In this document: positions 13,398 through 24,738 of the stretch, piece after piece
How positions within the stretch are numbered: the stretch's first letter is position 1
How the letters are laid out: each line of letters opens with the position of its first letter
NCBI GenBank assembly: GCA_000320545.1
Contig: ADNK01001985.1
Coordinates: forward strand, 7,501-71,500
Direction: 5' to 3'
Origin: Bigelowiella natans CCMP2755
Taxonomy: Eukaryota > Cercozoa > Chlorarachniophyceae
Length of the DNA stretch: 64,000 nucleotides
The notes under the pieces: generated by a model
The model's input: the letters and a program-made list of their open reading frames with translations, nothing else
What the model was told of the DNA's origin: nothing
The model's database searches: none
Translations under genes and position numbers: made by a program

Positions 13398-14079
13398 AGA
13401 AGAAGAAGAAGAACATCACGTCATACGTGACATTGCCGCTCTGCCAGACGACTGGTTTTATCCCGAAGTTGCACGGTGGAATTTGAAAACAATGCTGCAA
13501 CGCTGCCAAAAGCACCTCTGGGAGGAGGAGGAGGAGGAGGAGGAGAAGGCCAATGGCGACTCTGACGAACCAAGAATACAAAATGACAGCGAGAACAAGA
13601 AAGGTGTTGTCGAAGGTTGGAGCACAAAGGGAGATGATGGCAAAGATAAAATCGCGGATATTATGGGTGGAAGGGGAGGAGACGTATCGCCGAGAACCAA
13701 GTTGAAAGAAGATGATCATGATGATGCAGTCATTGGTACTGGTAGTAGTAATAGTAGTACCAGTGTCATAGCTGCTGCTGCTGCTACTGTTGATATGGCG
13801 TCATCCTCCCCTCCCCCCCCCTCCTCAATGGTTGCGTTGTCATCGTTTCTTCCGCTTCCTGCTCCTACTACTTCTTCTTTCTCTTCTTCTTCTTCTCCCT
13901 CGAGAAAAGAAGTTATAAGGGAAGAGGAGGGGGGAAGTGACGACAGCATTTATCTCACCTCCCCCTCTCTTGCGGAATCTGACGAAGAAGTAGACGCAAT
14001 CTGCAAAAGGCTAGTGAAAATAGCTTTCAATCGGACTGCAGGCTACACAGCGAATGTAGCATATTCCTCATATGTATTA

Positions 14080-14123
<44 letters not shown>

Positions 14124-14140
14124 CAATTGATAATGAGTAG

Positions 14141-14181
<41 letters not shown>

Positions 14182-14399
14182 GTGTTTGTGTGTGTTTGTG
14201 TGTGTGTGTGTATATGTGTTGCAATGTTGACATTTATTCTGCTATATGATGACACCATCGTCGCTTCTTCAGTCTTATGCTGTTCATCATTGGATGTGCT
14301 CTTGGTGTCGGGGCATAAAGGTTATTACCTTCCAATACCGTTATTGTCCCTCGATGTAGAATAAGAAGCACTCACTGCGATTATAATGATCATTCATTC

Positions 14400-14436
<37 letters not shown>

Positions 14437-14589
14437 TATCATCGTAAGAAGCTTCATTTTGTCACGGTAAGGGGGAGAAGTTTGTCTCGCTTGAGGACGT
14501 GATTCCCGTATCTGCAAGACGTCGTCCAGTCTGGAAAGATCGACAACCTTGACGGCTTCTTTGATGACGTAAATCGCATGCTATACTGA
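6662..14589 (+). CDS. EF-hand and GT32 glycosyltransferase fusion (OCH1-like, DXD motif)
   Basis: A large multi-exon gene. A possible first exon from 6662 encodes MLFILSALCYGPALSSARA, a good signal peptide; its link to the next exon is unresolved. Phase-consistent exons follow: 7711-8059, 8279-8424, 8551-8633, 8909-9155, 9614-9669, 9984-10446, 10930-10998, 11155-12068, 12386-12594, 12846-13059 and 13209 to about 14088. Four EF-hands are visible: DNDRSGTLNEEE, DVDCNGVLSEEE (split by an intron), DIDGNGCYSMGE and DQNMDGKVAYEE. A hydrophobic stretch (AVGIGGIAL) is encoded at 9614-9669. The GT32 domain begins FPRIIHQTWKTADKIP, continues with GGVYADLDFE (the DXD metal site) and SPGGHPFWLALV, and fits a Golgi/ER sugar transferase. 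Coding exons carry long Ser, Asp, Glu and His tracts. The 3' end (14447-14589) needs a frame change and is uncertain. Confidence 0.8.
8430..8459. repeat. (CT)n microsatellite at an intron start
   Basis: An uninterrupted CT run begins a few bases after the 5' splice site at 8425. It is one of several pyrimidine or purine runs placed within about 10 bases of a splice junction in this gene. Confidence 0.9.
9274..9312. repeat. (AT)n microsatellite in an intron
   Basis: A pure AT run lies in the 9156-9613 intron of the GT32 gene. The same intron also carries AGT, GCT and GTT trinucleotide runs. Confidence 0.9.
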
Positions 14590-14654
14590 TGTGTTCTTAT
14601 GCGAGATTAGGCTATCATTTTATTGGCTAACGTAGCTAGTTGTATAGAATACAC

Positions 14655-14803
14655 GAGACAGATGTAATGAGTAAATTAAATTGAATTAAATCTTTTCAAT
14701 TGTCATCCTAATGTAGAGCTACATGTCTACACAGCATATGCTCCATGTATGAGACGGATGTAATGAAATGTTTAAATTTTTTCAATGGTCATCCTAATGT
14801 AGC
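14655..14803 (+). repeat. Two copies of a dispersed 50-60 bp repeat
   Basis: Both copies begin GAGACRGATGTAATGA, pass through an A/T-rich middle and end in TTTTCAATKGTCATCCTAAT. A third copy lies at 23279-23324. All three are on the + strand and downstream of + strand genes. Confidence 0.75.
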
Positions 14804-15521
14804 TGTGCAATGCAGCGGCTACAGCGCTTAAATTGTATCTGTTTGTTTCCATGTATGCACCTATATATGTAATATGGCAACGGCAGCAATAACATTTTCG
14901 AAAGCATATCCATTTAACTTATTACACCTGAAAATGATGAGATCTGGAAATTGCCCCTGGCGTATTACAACATGTATATCGTAGCGTTTACGCCGCATCC
15001 ATTAAGATCACTTGCGCGCGATCTCACATGCAATTTTGGGCGGGCCTACAATTACGCTATGAACGTCTGCAGCGCACATGCATGTAGCCGACGACTGCAA
15101 GTGCAAAGACGTCTGCATGTGTGATGAACTTCACGGGTTACTCTCGTTCTGTGAAGCAAAACTCAAAAACAAGATTTTCCAGAATGCTCTTAATTGTAGC
15201 ATTTACTTCATTTCTATGATTACATTGTGCTTTACAAGATCAAATGCGACACCAACAGTCTGCCATCAGGTGTTATGTTTCAGCATTTCGGAGTAATGAT
15301 ATCCGTATTGCCGAGTTACAAGATATAACACTGAACGTGGTCAGACGTTACCAATCCTAAGTCATGAAGGTCTCTCCACCTCCTCGGTAGCTGGCTGTTT
15401 CATCCCATATGCTGGGGCGATTACTTCGTGGCCATGATTCCTGAAAGGTTGTTCGACGACAAGCAAACTATTCAATTGAGTTTTAAGTACAACGAAAACG
15501 TTTTTGGTACTAGTTAATGTT

Positions 15522-15552
15522 ACACGTGCACGGCGGCGCCGCGCGCACGTGT
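15522..15552. repeat. GC-rich inverted repeat (hairpin)
   Basis: ACACGTGC (15522-15529) pairs perfectly with GCACGTGT (15545-15552). Between them is a second perfect palindrome, GCGGCGCCGC (15533-15542). It lies about 80 bases downstream of the stop codon of the minus-strand coiled-coil gene. Confidence 0.8.
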
Positions 15553-15630
15553 GTATGTGCGTGTTTTCCATCCTGTCCTGGAAAAATCACGGCTATTTTC
15601 TATCTAATGATGTGAAGATGCTGCTTATAA

Positions 15631-16993
15631 TTATTGCACAATGATTGTGGTGCCTACCCGTGTTGACCGTCCCAAATCGCTGCTTTGGAGCTTTTGTTTT
15701 ATGTCAAGAACTTCTCGGCAGATGGCGTCCATTTCCTTCGGACTTTTCACATATTTAGCGCGTTCTGATATGCGTCTGGAAGATATAATAAGAAACTTTA
15801 TGTTGATGTGCGAGCAATCGATTGTATTTCTAAAAGAATCCTACTTGTATACGGGTAATTTCTAACAGTGGGACGAATGCTAATCTAATAATCTCCGTTT
15901 TTACAGAAATGCTTCCTACTTGAGTCGGTGCTTAAGGAGGAGCTCTTCCTTTCGTCTTTGTTTTATTCTTTGAATATGTTCAATCTTGTTGCTGTCCAAG
16001 ACATGCTTGACGGCAGCCTGATGTTATCAACGAGTGTTATGTATAAGTTGTTCTCAAAATGAAGAAAACGCATGAATAATTAAGCTAGGCACCACCCGAT
16101 ATTGAAGACGTTCCTGCAGCTCTCTCTGCCTTCCTGCTCCCTGTGTGAACGACAAGTTACAACGGCGATAAGATGAGGACAACGAAAACGAAGCCTGATT
16201 CTGCAAGTAATCACGCCAGGCAAGAGAAGTGTTTTTAAGTTCAAAGAGCTGTCTGTGAAACATCAGACAGTCTTCACTCTACCTCGGATAAAGCCCGTTT
16301 AATTCGTACATCGTTACTTCTTTGGAGGGCCTCCGCACGGTACTTTCGCCTCCTGTCATTTAATTATGATCGCACATCGTAACGACACCAGAAAAGCAAG
16401 AATTAGGGTTAGATCTTAATGACATAGTCAAAAGAACGTTGGGAGGAGGAAGTGGCAGAGGGGTAAACCATGCAACCACGCGAAAGAAAGATTATTCCGA
16501 CAATTTGGAACAAATCTCTGCTGGCAAATCAATGCAGCAGCAGAATGATGGAGGAGACCTCAGGGGTTGTACTTGAAGATGAAATCATATCTTTGGATCA
16601 TAGATTGTTCATCACTAGCATCATCGGTCGGTCTTTCTTCGACACATGTCATCATATCGATTTGTGGTGGGAAGACAGGAGGAAGGGGAGACTAACAAAG
16701 CACGGCTTCAACACGCCTGGCTGTCAATCATCAATTTCACATTTTATTTTGGGGAAAATGGCTGCCGAGCGCAAATGAACCTTCACTCACTAATCACCTG
16801 TTAAGGTATTCGAAACGGTCTTTCTTTATCTTTTCTAACCGCCTTTCCGCCTGTTGAATGTGCAGACAGATGATGCATTTTAGTTCAAACAGAAATGATG
16901 CTGGAGGCTGTACGCGCATTTATAGATGCCAAGAAATCTACCTCATTTTCCCTCTCTCGAAGCTGCATCTCCAAGCGTATTCGATCTCTGATT

Positions 16994-17028
<35 letters not shown>

Positions 17029-17138
17029 GTGTGTGTGCGTGTGTGTGTGTGTGAGTGTTGGTGTTGAGATAACGGTGATAGTTAGTTGATGTCCATGTTG
17101 CAATAGGTCACATCCCGTATGCAAACGATGATGCGTCC

Positions 17139-17175
<37 letters not shown>

Positions 17176-17263
17176 TACACAAGAACGAGAAAGAAAATAC
17201 CTCGAAAGCACAGTCATACTACTACTACTCAATGTTCTTACCGATTGATGCTTCAGCAACATT

Positions 17264-17294
<31 letters not shown>

Positions 17295-18481
17295 CCATCA
17301 TAATCATCATCATGAAACACTGCTATCTCAAATACTACCTTTGAATTTTATCCGCGACACCGTTTTTTAGTGCTTTTCGTTTAGTATCGTGGTCCAATTG
17401 CCACTTCCGGGTGATCTGGTATTACTTAATGAATGAATATTTGGTGGTAATCGTATTTTTGAGTCGTCCTTGATAGAACATATCTGATAGTGTTGGACTG
17501 ATGAAATTCTGATCATTTTTTTGCGTTTTTGTGAAAACAAGACGATGAGACAGACTGCTCAACTAGTAAGGTGAAACTGTGGAATCAAATATTTGTGTGC
17601 AATATAGACCAACTACCTTTTGACGTCGTTCTCGTTCATTTTTTTCTTTCTGAAAGAGTTTGTAGGAACACAATATTGAGTATGAGCCTTACTCGCACGG
17701 ATATAATGCATCGTGTTTGTGTGTGATTGCTCGGTATTACAGCCTGTTTGCTTCTTTCCACACTTCGGACGTAATATTGGTACCACTTGTAGTATCTAGG
17801 AAGAATGATTAAATCGCCACAACAAAGTCAAATAAGGGAAGAAATTGTGGAGATGATTGACAGACGAAGAAATACAGTGTTCCAGGTAGTCTTAACTGGT
17901 CATGTTGTGATTTGTCCTGCTGCTGCAGCTCATCAACCTTCCCTAAAATAGTTGAAGATAATTGTTACATATATTTTTTCCCTCACTTTGGCGTTATCGG
18001 ATAAGCGGTTACTACTTTTCTTGTCGAGATGAATCTCTCTGTGTTTCTTGGACATCTTCCTTCGATGCTGCTTGTATTTCTGTTTTTAATAGCATCAATT
18101 CAATATAATAATGGGGCAATGAGGAGGCTGTTTATCGACTTTATTATACGATTCCTCTTGATCTGCTTACTTACCACTCTTTTTCTCTCCAAGTATTCGA
18201 CGATATCTTGGTCCTGCTTAGCTCGCTTCTTGAACCTATCCTGCATGTGGCTAACCTGCAAAATCAAGGAGAAGACGACTCACTATCTTGCAAACACATA
18301 TAGCGGCTCCACGATTGAGCTTACATGTTGGAAAACGGAATCGGCGAGTATTTCCAGCTCCCCAGCTTTCTTCTTCATGCTTTCTGGCTTGGAGAGGTGG
18401 GGGGTTCGAAGAAGCAGGAGTTCGGCTTGTCCGTTTCCAGCAAGCCTGTCTAATTTGAGACAAACATATGGGATTTTCCAC
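15631..18481 (-). CDS. Coiled-coil protein, unknown function
   Basis: A - strand multi-exon gene, not identified. Secure exons (5' to 3') are 18481-18325, 18255-18175, about 16985-16942, 16850-16798, 16352-16283, one ending at 16096, 16017-15920 and 15775-15631, with compatible phases in the last four junctions. The product is highly charged and heptad-like: MKKKAGELEILADSVFQH, RFKKRAKQDQDIVEYLER, RIKQRRKEELLLKHRL, and a C-terminus around KSPKEMDAICREVLDIKQK ending TTIIVQ. Weaker exons between 17880 and 18130 (for example KVDELQQQDKSQHDQL) fit the style but not the phase. The start codon is not found; it may lie upstream of 18500. Such proteins are often cytoskeletal or flagellar, but nothing here proves it. 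Confidence 0.6.
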
Positions 18482-18499
18482 CTACGACAAGGAATATTG

Positions 18500-19165
18500 C
18501 AGCAGGTTTAAGTCCAACAGCAAATTCATCTCCATGTCGAATGTCGCAGGTCGATTGTAGCAGCCATTCTCAGCATCCTTGTCGCCAGGTCTAGAGGTTG
18601 CAGGGTCTGGGAACGAACTGACATCGGAAGAACGCGTGGTGACCACGGGAATCGGACACGTCATCACAGTGACAGTCAGACAGGGACTCAGGTTTTGAGG
18701 GCGGCATGCCAGCATGGTTCTCTCTGGCTCCACGCACCATGGGGCAGCCATTGACTCTCACAAGACCAGAAGAGGAAGTTGGCAAGGCCTGTAAAGGCAG
18801 ATTGGTGGTCACGGGAATCCGTCCTAAGGCGAAGGTGGAGGGACGACTTTGCCTTGTCGATGAGGCCAGCCACCTCACTGTCACACTTGCCACGAATGAA
18901 TGAACGGAGTGAAATGAATGAAGCAGTTTTTGCATCCTGGAGGTTGTTGACTTGCACCAGTTTCCCACGAAGCAATTGCCTACGAAGGCACTGTGCAACC
19001 CACAACTCACCATCATCCTGGCTAGCTGGCATCGTCCTCAAAGAACTATGCTGCCGAGGACAGTCCCTGCCAGCCTAGCTGACCTGCTAGCATGCGTTCT
19101 TGTGCTTCAGTTAGCAAGGGTTGTTGACGGACGCTCATGCTGTGCAGCGCAATCTGGACCACGCT
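18500..19165. other. Gap upstream of the coiled-coil gene with overlapping anonymous frames
   Basis: Frames of 117 and 141 aa are open on the - strand (18688-19041 and 18591-19016) and others on +. The 117-aa frame contains FIRGKCDSEVAGLIDKAK and reads plausibly, but no domain is recognised. Part of it could be the missing 5' end of the coiled-coil gene. Composition is more GC-rich than the neighbouring genes. Confidence 0.25.
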
Positions 19166-19273
19166 AGCACGTGTGTGTGCGCGCGCGCACACACTGGATT
19201 GATCGGATCTCGAACTCTGGACGTCTGCGACTGAATCTATCTGTGCATTTCGACACTTGTCTCGGGTGCATGT

Positions 19274-19342
19274 ACTATAGACACAGTATATATTATATAT
19301 ATTATGACTATAGACACAGTATATATTATATATATTATATAT
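19274..19342. repeat. Tandem duplication of a 33-bp AT-rich unit
   Basis: The unit starts ACTATAGACACAGTATATAT and is present twice head to tail from about 19274, with the second copy running into further TATA sequence. It is intergenic, between the anonymous frames and the EF-hand gene. Confidence 0.7.
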
Positions 19343-19711
19343 ATCATACATACGTATGTCTATTGTATGTGCACTTGGTTGGTTCACACCCAACACATGT
19401 GGGTTGGTCACACGTGCTAGCTAGCTAGCCTAGCGCAGACTTTTTGGCTTGTCCATGCATGTTTGTTTATGTGCGCTCAGGGACTTGCTCAAGTGCTATC
19501 GTACCACACGGCCCGCCATGTTGCTGCAACAATGTAGCGCAGAGTCAGCTGCATCAATGTGCCATGCCGCCGTGATTTACATATTACAGCTTCCTTGAAC
19601 AAAAAAAAGTTGTGTAAAATATACATATAACATGTAAAAAGTAGTCCTAATAATAGTACAGACTGATGATATCAGAAACCAGTTCACTCAATTTTTGACC
19701 ATCGATGGCTT

Positions 19712-19860
19712 TCAAGGAGCTGACAGGCGACGACTACTATTCCTTGAAGTGTGTCTTTTCACTGCATAGAACAGTTTCTTTGCCACGGATCCTTGAATGT
19801 CTTGATCTATTATCCATTTTTGCAACTCTTTTTCGTTAATCTGATGTGAGAAACAGATAA

Positions 19861-19910
<50 letters not shown>

Positions 19911-20669
19911 CTAAAGCAATTAATAATTTCAGTACTCACCCCTGTGTCCTTGTTTGAATCTAAACTCTTCATGAAGTCTTTGCAGTCTTCGACGAAAAAG
20001 ACTAGGGTAGAGTCTCTTGCTATGGCGGACATCATATTCCCTATTTCTTTCGTATCCAACTCTCCGGATCCATCCAAGTCAAGCCAATCAACTAATTTAG
20101 CTGCAACGTAACATTTGTTTCGATAACATTCGTTGTGATAATTCTTGAGAATGCTGAGAAGACTAATCAGATCTTTTTCGCCCAGTTTTAGCTTCTTGAA
20201 GTGATCGTAAAGTTCTTTACTACATATCTACACATAGTACCAAAAATGAATATAATTTGGCGAATAAATTAGGAATAGTCTTCGAATTGGAAGTACCTTA
20301 CCTGACAAACACAAATAACATAAACACTGTGTTAAAAACTAGACTTAATCAAGGCGATCTATGGCTACGATAAATACCATCGTTGTTGTCGTCCACATCC
20401 ACAAATTTCGAGAAGAAATTCGTGCTAAATTTCGCTTTGACTTCAGCCGTTTGTAAAGAAGTCATAAGGTCACAATATTCCTGTTGAGGTTAAATGATCA
20501 ACAAAATGGCGGATTCGATTGGTATCCAAAATACCTCGTAGTCAAGAGTTTCGTTTTCGTCAGAGTCGCACAAGCTCACAACCTTATGACAATGACATGT
20601 GGAGATAGACTGTTTGCACTAGCTATGGAGGAGAGAGTTTGCATAGATAAACTCGCGCATACATAGAGA

Positions 20670-20713
<44 letters not shown>

Positions 20714-20784
20714 GGAGGGGGGGGAATTTAAAGGAATACCTCATCGACGAAGTTCGACAGTGCTTTACTGTATTTGCTCCCCAT
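19712..20784 (-). CDS. Four-EF-hand calcium sensor, probably N-myristoylated
   Basis: Exons in order: 20784-20740, 20582-20535, 20480-20378, about 20219-19940 and 19840-19712. The protein starts MGSKYSKAL, a good N-myristoylation signal (Gly2, Ser at position 6-7), and ends RRLSAP. Four EF-hand loops are seen: DSDENETLDYEE, DDNNDG followed by ICSKE, DLDGSGELDTKE and DSNKDTGINEKE. Total length is about 200 aa, in the range of calcineurin-B, calflagin or NCS-type sensors, and a membrane-attached calcium switch is likely. The third junction (after DDNNDG) leaves a phase conflict, so one exon edge there is wrong or carries a small indel. A long (AT)n run (about 19866-19908) fills the last intron. 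It is divergent from the SDR gene, 336 bases away. Confidence 0.78.
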
Positions 20785-21120
20785 CTGAATGGCTAACTCT
20801 GTTAATGAGGTGAAATCGGATCGCTCTTCCCTTTCCGTACGTTTTATTTAGATCCACAGCTCGTACCTCCCCAGATCTGAACTACAAATATCTGTAGATC
20901 TCTAACAAAAACTACGTTTCCTTTGGCGTTACATGTACTGGGATCGAGAGAGTGAGGAAATTATCAGGAGATTATCATGGTATTGTGGAGAGATTGTTGA
21001 GAGATTGTTTGGAGATTGTGGAGAGATTGTTTGGAGATCGTGGAGAGATTGTTTGGAGATTGTTGGGAGATTGTTGGGAGATAATAAATCATCCAGCACC
21101 TTCACGTCGACGGAGGAAGA
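20785..21120. promoter_or_regulatory. Shared divergent promoter region with a tandem repeat
   Basis: This is the 336-base space between the divergent starts of the EF-hand (-) and SDR (+) genes. It contains about six imperfect direct repeats of GGAGATTGTTK/GAGAGATTGTTT type (20984-21083), ending 38 bases before the SDR ATG. No TATA box is obvious. A regulatory role is inferred from position only. Confidence 0.4.
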
Positions 21121-22764
21121 ATGGTGGTACCCTTCTTTAGGACCACTGGTCTTTTCTTGCTAATTCTGCGCCTTCTTGCTGTGGCCGGCGATGATGGTGT
21201 GAAAGTAAGTGGGAACGTAGGCTGTAGAAATGTAGAAAGCCTAACCTTTTTTTGTTATTCTTTACACGAGCTCGCTACTAAAATGTGAAATTTGATACAC
21301 CAAGAAGCAACATCGTCCATTGGTTTGCGTCACGGGGGCTTCGGGCTATGTAGCGAGCGTTCTTGTAGAAACACTGAAAAAACATGGGTAAGTGCTGAGC
21401 CTTCTATCGGGCGGTGCATTGACTCTTTGGTAGAAGTCACTCAGGAAAAATCAATTCAGGTATCGTGTCAGAGGGACAGTAAGGAACGTCACGAAGTATG
21501 CCAACGAGCCCTTATTCGAAGGGGTACAGCTTTATGCGGCGGATCTGTTGGAAGGTGATGATAGCCTACGATTTACGAAAACAGAATTACCGAATTATCT
21601 TACCCACCAGACGATTCCTTTTGCACGGCGTTCGAAGGCTGCGACGCAGTATTTCACTGTGCGTCTCCATTTGCGACAAAGGTGGGGTAGGCACCATGCG
21701 GTTGATGGGAATGCATGAGTTGAGTTAAGCTTTGCAGGTCAAAAATCCTCAGAGCGAATTGATCGAACCCGCGGTGAATGGAACTTTAAATGTTATGCGG
21801 TGTGCTTTGAAGTCCGGCGTCCCTCGAATGGTAGAGTAGTAAGCAGTAGTAATAGTAGTAGTAGTAGTCGAAAGCAGCTAATATCTTGTAGATTGCCATA
21901 ACTTACTCAATTAGCATGCGTGTCAATGAACCTAGGTTGTGACATCCTCCACTGCAGCTATTGGACCGCCGCAAAATGATGCGGATAAGCTTCCTGCAGA
22001 TAAAGCTTTCACAGAAGATGATTGGAATCGAGACTCCACCGTCGAAAATGGGCCGTACGTTCTCTCTAAAATTAACTTCTTGAAGAAGCATATTAAAATG
22101 CTTCCTTGGTTCGATGTCTGGTTATAATGGCAATGGCGATCATCACCGTAAAATCAGCAAACATAACCCAAAGGTACCGATTGAGCAAAAGGCTAGCCGA
22201 GGAAGCTGCTTGGGAGTTTACCAAGAAAAATCCAATGGTTATCTCCTGCCCTATCATCCTTTATAATATATTGTATTTATTACAACAACACACGTATATA
22301 ATAACTCTCAGATTTGTTTGAGTGTCATCAATCCCTCATTTGTCATTGGCCCACCGGTGTTGAAGAGAGCTACTGGTGTAAGCGTCGGAACGTTTGTTTC
22401 CATGCTGGTTTGTACACCATACGAATACAGACGTGACGAACAAACCAATAGATTTAAGAGTTCATCGTCGGTGATCAAAGTCAAGGATTTTGTTGATTGC
22501 TGTTGACAGAAAGGCGAACTAAAGAAAAAGGGAGTGCGCAGCAGCTGCTTCGGTGCAGTCGACGTCCGTAAGTGCATCTACCGTTACAGCTTATTGCCAA
22601 ACATTCGTGCTATATATCATTTTTGCTATTTGTATGAATTCATCAGGTGACGTAGCTGAGGCGCATATTCGAGCATTCGAAAGCAAAGAGGCAATTGGAA
22701 AGCGCTTTCTGGTCAGCAGTGAGCAAAGTTATTCGCAGCTCGACTTTGCCGATATACTTCGAGG

Positions 22765-22797
<33 letters not shown>

Positions 22798-23131
22798 GAC
22801 AACTACTTACTACTGCACTTCAGATTTTACTTTTATCATGATTATAATGAGTGAGTGTAATAATATGTAACAGGTCGCGCAGAGTTCCAACGATTTGATC
22901 TTCCAGGGCATCTTAGTAGTCCGATTCGATACCGTCCAAGATACAGTCATGCACGTGCAGAGAACTTGCTGGGGCTCAAATTTAGGTTGTGGGATCCACC
23001 GCGTTCCCTTATTGTCTTTTTCGTTGAATTTAACATGGATCTGCCAAATGCTAAACAGGAAAATTGAGGAATCTGTTGTGGACATGGCAAACAAGCTAAT
23101 ATCTAGCGGCATGGTAGATTGTCCGCAATAG
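21121..23131 (+). CDS. Extended SDR reductase, dihydroflavonol-4-reductase/cinnamoyl-CoA-reductase-like
   Basis: Rebuilt from 12 exons with consistent phases: 21121-21204, 21305-21387, 21460-21554, 21611-21681, 21738-21830, 21936-22054, 22174-22237, 22312-22407, 22510-22567, 22647-22763, 22874-22985 and 23059-23131. Total is 1065 nt, 354 aa. It starts with a hydrophobic leader (GLFLLILRLLAVAG), suggesting ER entry. Next come the NADP-binding VTGASGYVAS, GYRVRGTVRN, ADLLE, GCDAVFHCASPF, the catalytic Ser in VVTSSTAAIG, and YRLSK, the YxxxK pair. INPSFVIGPP and the C-terminal LGLKFR follow family order. The family reduces carbonyls with NADPH. The exact substrate cannot be read from sequence; anthocyanin or lignin synthesis should not be assumed in a protist. 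Confidence 0.9.
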
Positions 23132-24040
23132 CAGAGATGGTGTTTTTAAGGAAGAATGCAATAAAGTCCTACACATATGTGTCACTAGTAACAATGCGTA
23201 TGATACGATGTACATACGCAACAGCGCGCATCTATGTAATGATGTGTGCGTGTGTGCGAACTGTACAATCGCATCTATGAGACGGATGTAATGAATTAAT
23301 TAAATCTTTTCAATGGTCATCCTGTGTGCTACGACAAACGTGTGCGCACAGATGCACATGCAGCGGGCACTACGGCGGCTCTGCAACAAGCACTGCCTTG
23401 ATTAATTGTCACTTTTGAGCATCTGCACAGCAGTGCATGTGCGTGTGTATAATAGGTGTGTGCCTAGCTAGACACGATTAGACGAACGGCGCGGTCAGTT
23501 GTTGCATGCGCATGCATACATGAAAACACAGCTGCGCACATCGCAAACATCTAAACATGTACGCTATACGCTGCACTAGAACGTGCAATGACAACAAGAT
23601 AGCACAGTAGGTCGATCATCTGCTAGATAGTCATGCAAATGCATAGCAGCAACGTCTAGACGTACTTGCTAATCAACAATCGTATATACCAATAACTATT
23701 TGTCACCTGCGTGCAGACTTGCATGCTAGATCGCATCGAAGCATTCTAACGGACAGTTACCAGCGCTTGCATGCGATTAGCAGGAACTACAGCATGGCGT
23801 GTGGTGGACGATTGACGTAACATGTCCAGATGCCTGATGTGTAGCACAGGCAGGCTAGCATGCAGGGCATGTAAACGGTAGAATTACTGTTTCAACGACT
23901 TGTTCGAAATACATTTATCTTATAATTCTAATCACGGTATATCATCGGCTGTAACTGGCATTCTGTGCTCGAAATGGTATCTCTTGCCGTAGGTTACATC
24001 CCACGGTTGCAAGCTGTAAATGTGTGTATGTTCCCTTGGT
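23132..24040. other. Intergenic region between convergent genes
   Basis: No gene is supported. It contains an AATAAA-type signal near 23159, one copy of the dispersed GAGACGGATGTAATGA repeat (23279-23324) and a TGCATGC/CTAGC-rich stretch (about 23320-23880). The genes on both sides converge here. Confidence 0.5.
23279..23324 (+). repeat. Third copy of the dispersed GAGACGG repeat
   Basis: It reads GAGACGGATGTAATGA, then an A/T-rich middle and TTTTCAATGGTCATCCT, nearly identical to the copies at 14655 and 14751. It lies about 150 bases past the SDR stop codon. Confidence 0.8.
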
Positions 24041-24705
24041 CTAAAGCCGCGTAAACGACAAAGTTTTGGTGACGGAATTCATGTATTTTACTTCCGGTTT
24101 GAACCCTAAAAAAACAATGTTTGTAAGAAAAGGTTCCAACTATTCGAAATTCGTTTGCAAATACCTTCCTCACTCAGCATTTGACCAAAGTTTTCTTTGA
24201 TGTACGATGGATACCACGGTTCGTTCAATCTGAAAAAATATTTATTTCACGGTTGAGTGAATCCTGCCAAGCACCTTCACACACACGCACGCGCGAAGCT
24301 CGCGCGTTAATTCATCAATGGTGCTACTTCTCAAAGTTTCCGAGACTTTCGTCCAGAGCTAGTCTATCCCTGATGATAGTGGTGAGAGTGGTGGGGGGGG
24401 AAGAGAGAAGAGGAAAATGAGGAGGAGGGGGAGGAGGAGAAGTATGAAATAATGTTGGGAGACAGTCTTATTTGTGAGCAACAAGCAAGATCGGGGACGA
24501 AGTGCAAATAAAGGGATGCATTGTTCATTAGCAGTCACTAATACTACTTTACTCGTATAACTACTACTACTACTACTACTACTACTAGCAATAGAGCTTT
24601 TACGGTATTATCTCGTTACCCCAGCTGAACCGAGTCTGTAAGAATAAAAGTCCCCCCTGGCTTCAGTACACGTGCGACCTCTTTCACCACCTACAAAGAT
24701 CACCA

Positions 24706-24738
<33 letters not shown>

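Larger units (their letters stand above)
14590..15630. other. Intergenic region with short dispersed repeats and a hairpin
   Basis: It holds two copies of a GAGACRGATGTAATGA...GTCATCCTAATGTAG repeat (14655-14716 and 14751-14803). It also has a GC-rich inverted repeat at 15522-15552. No gene is supported between the GT32 gene and the minus-strand coiled-coil gene; a 72-aa frame at 15078-15296 has no recognisable features. Confidence 0.5.
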
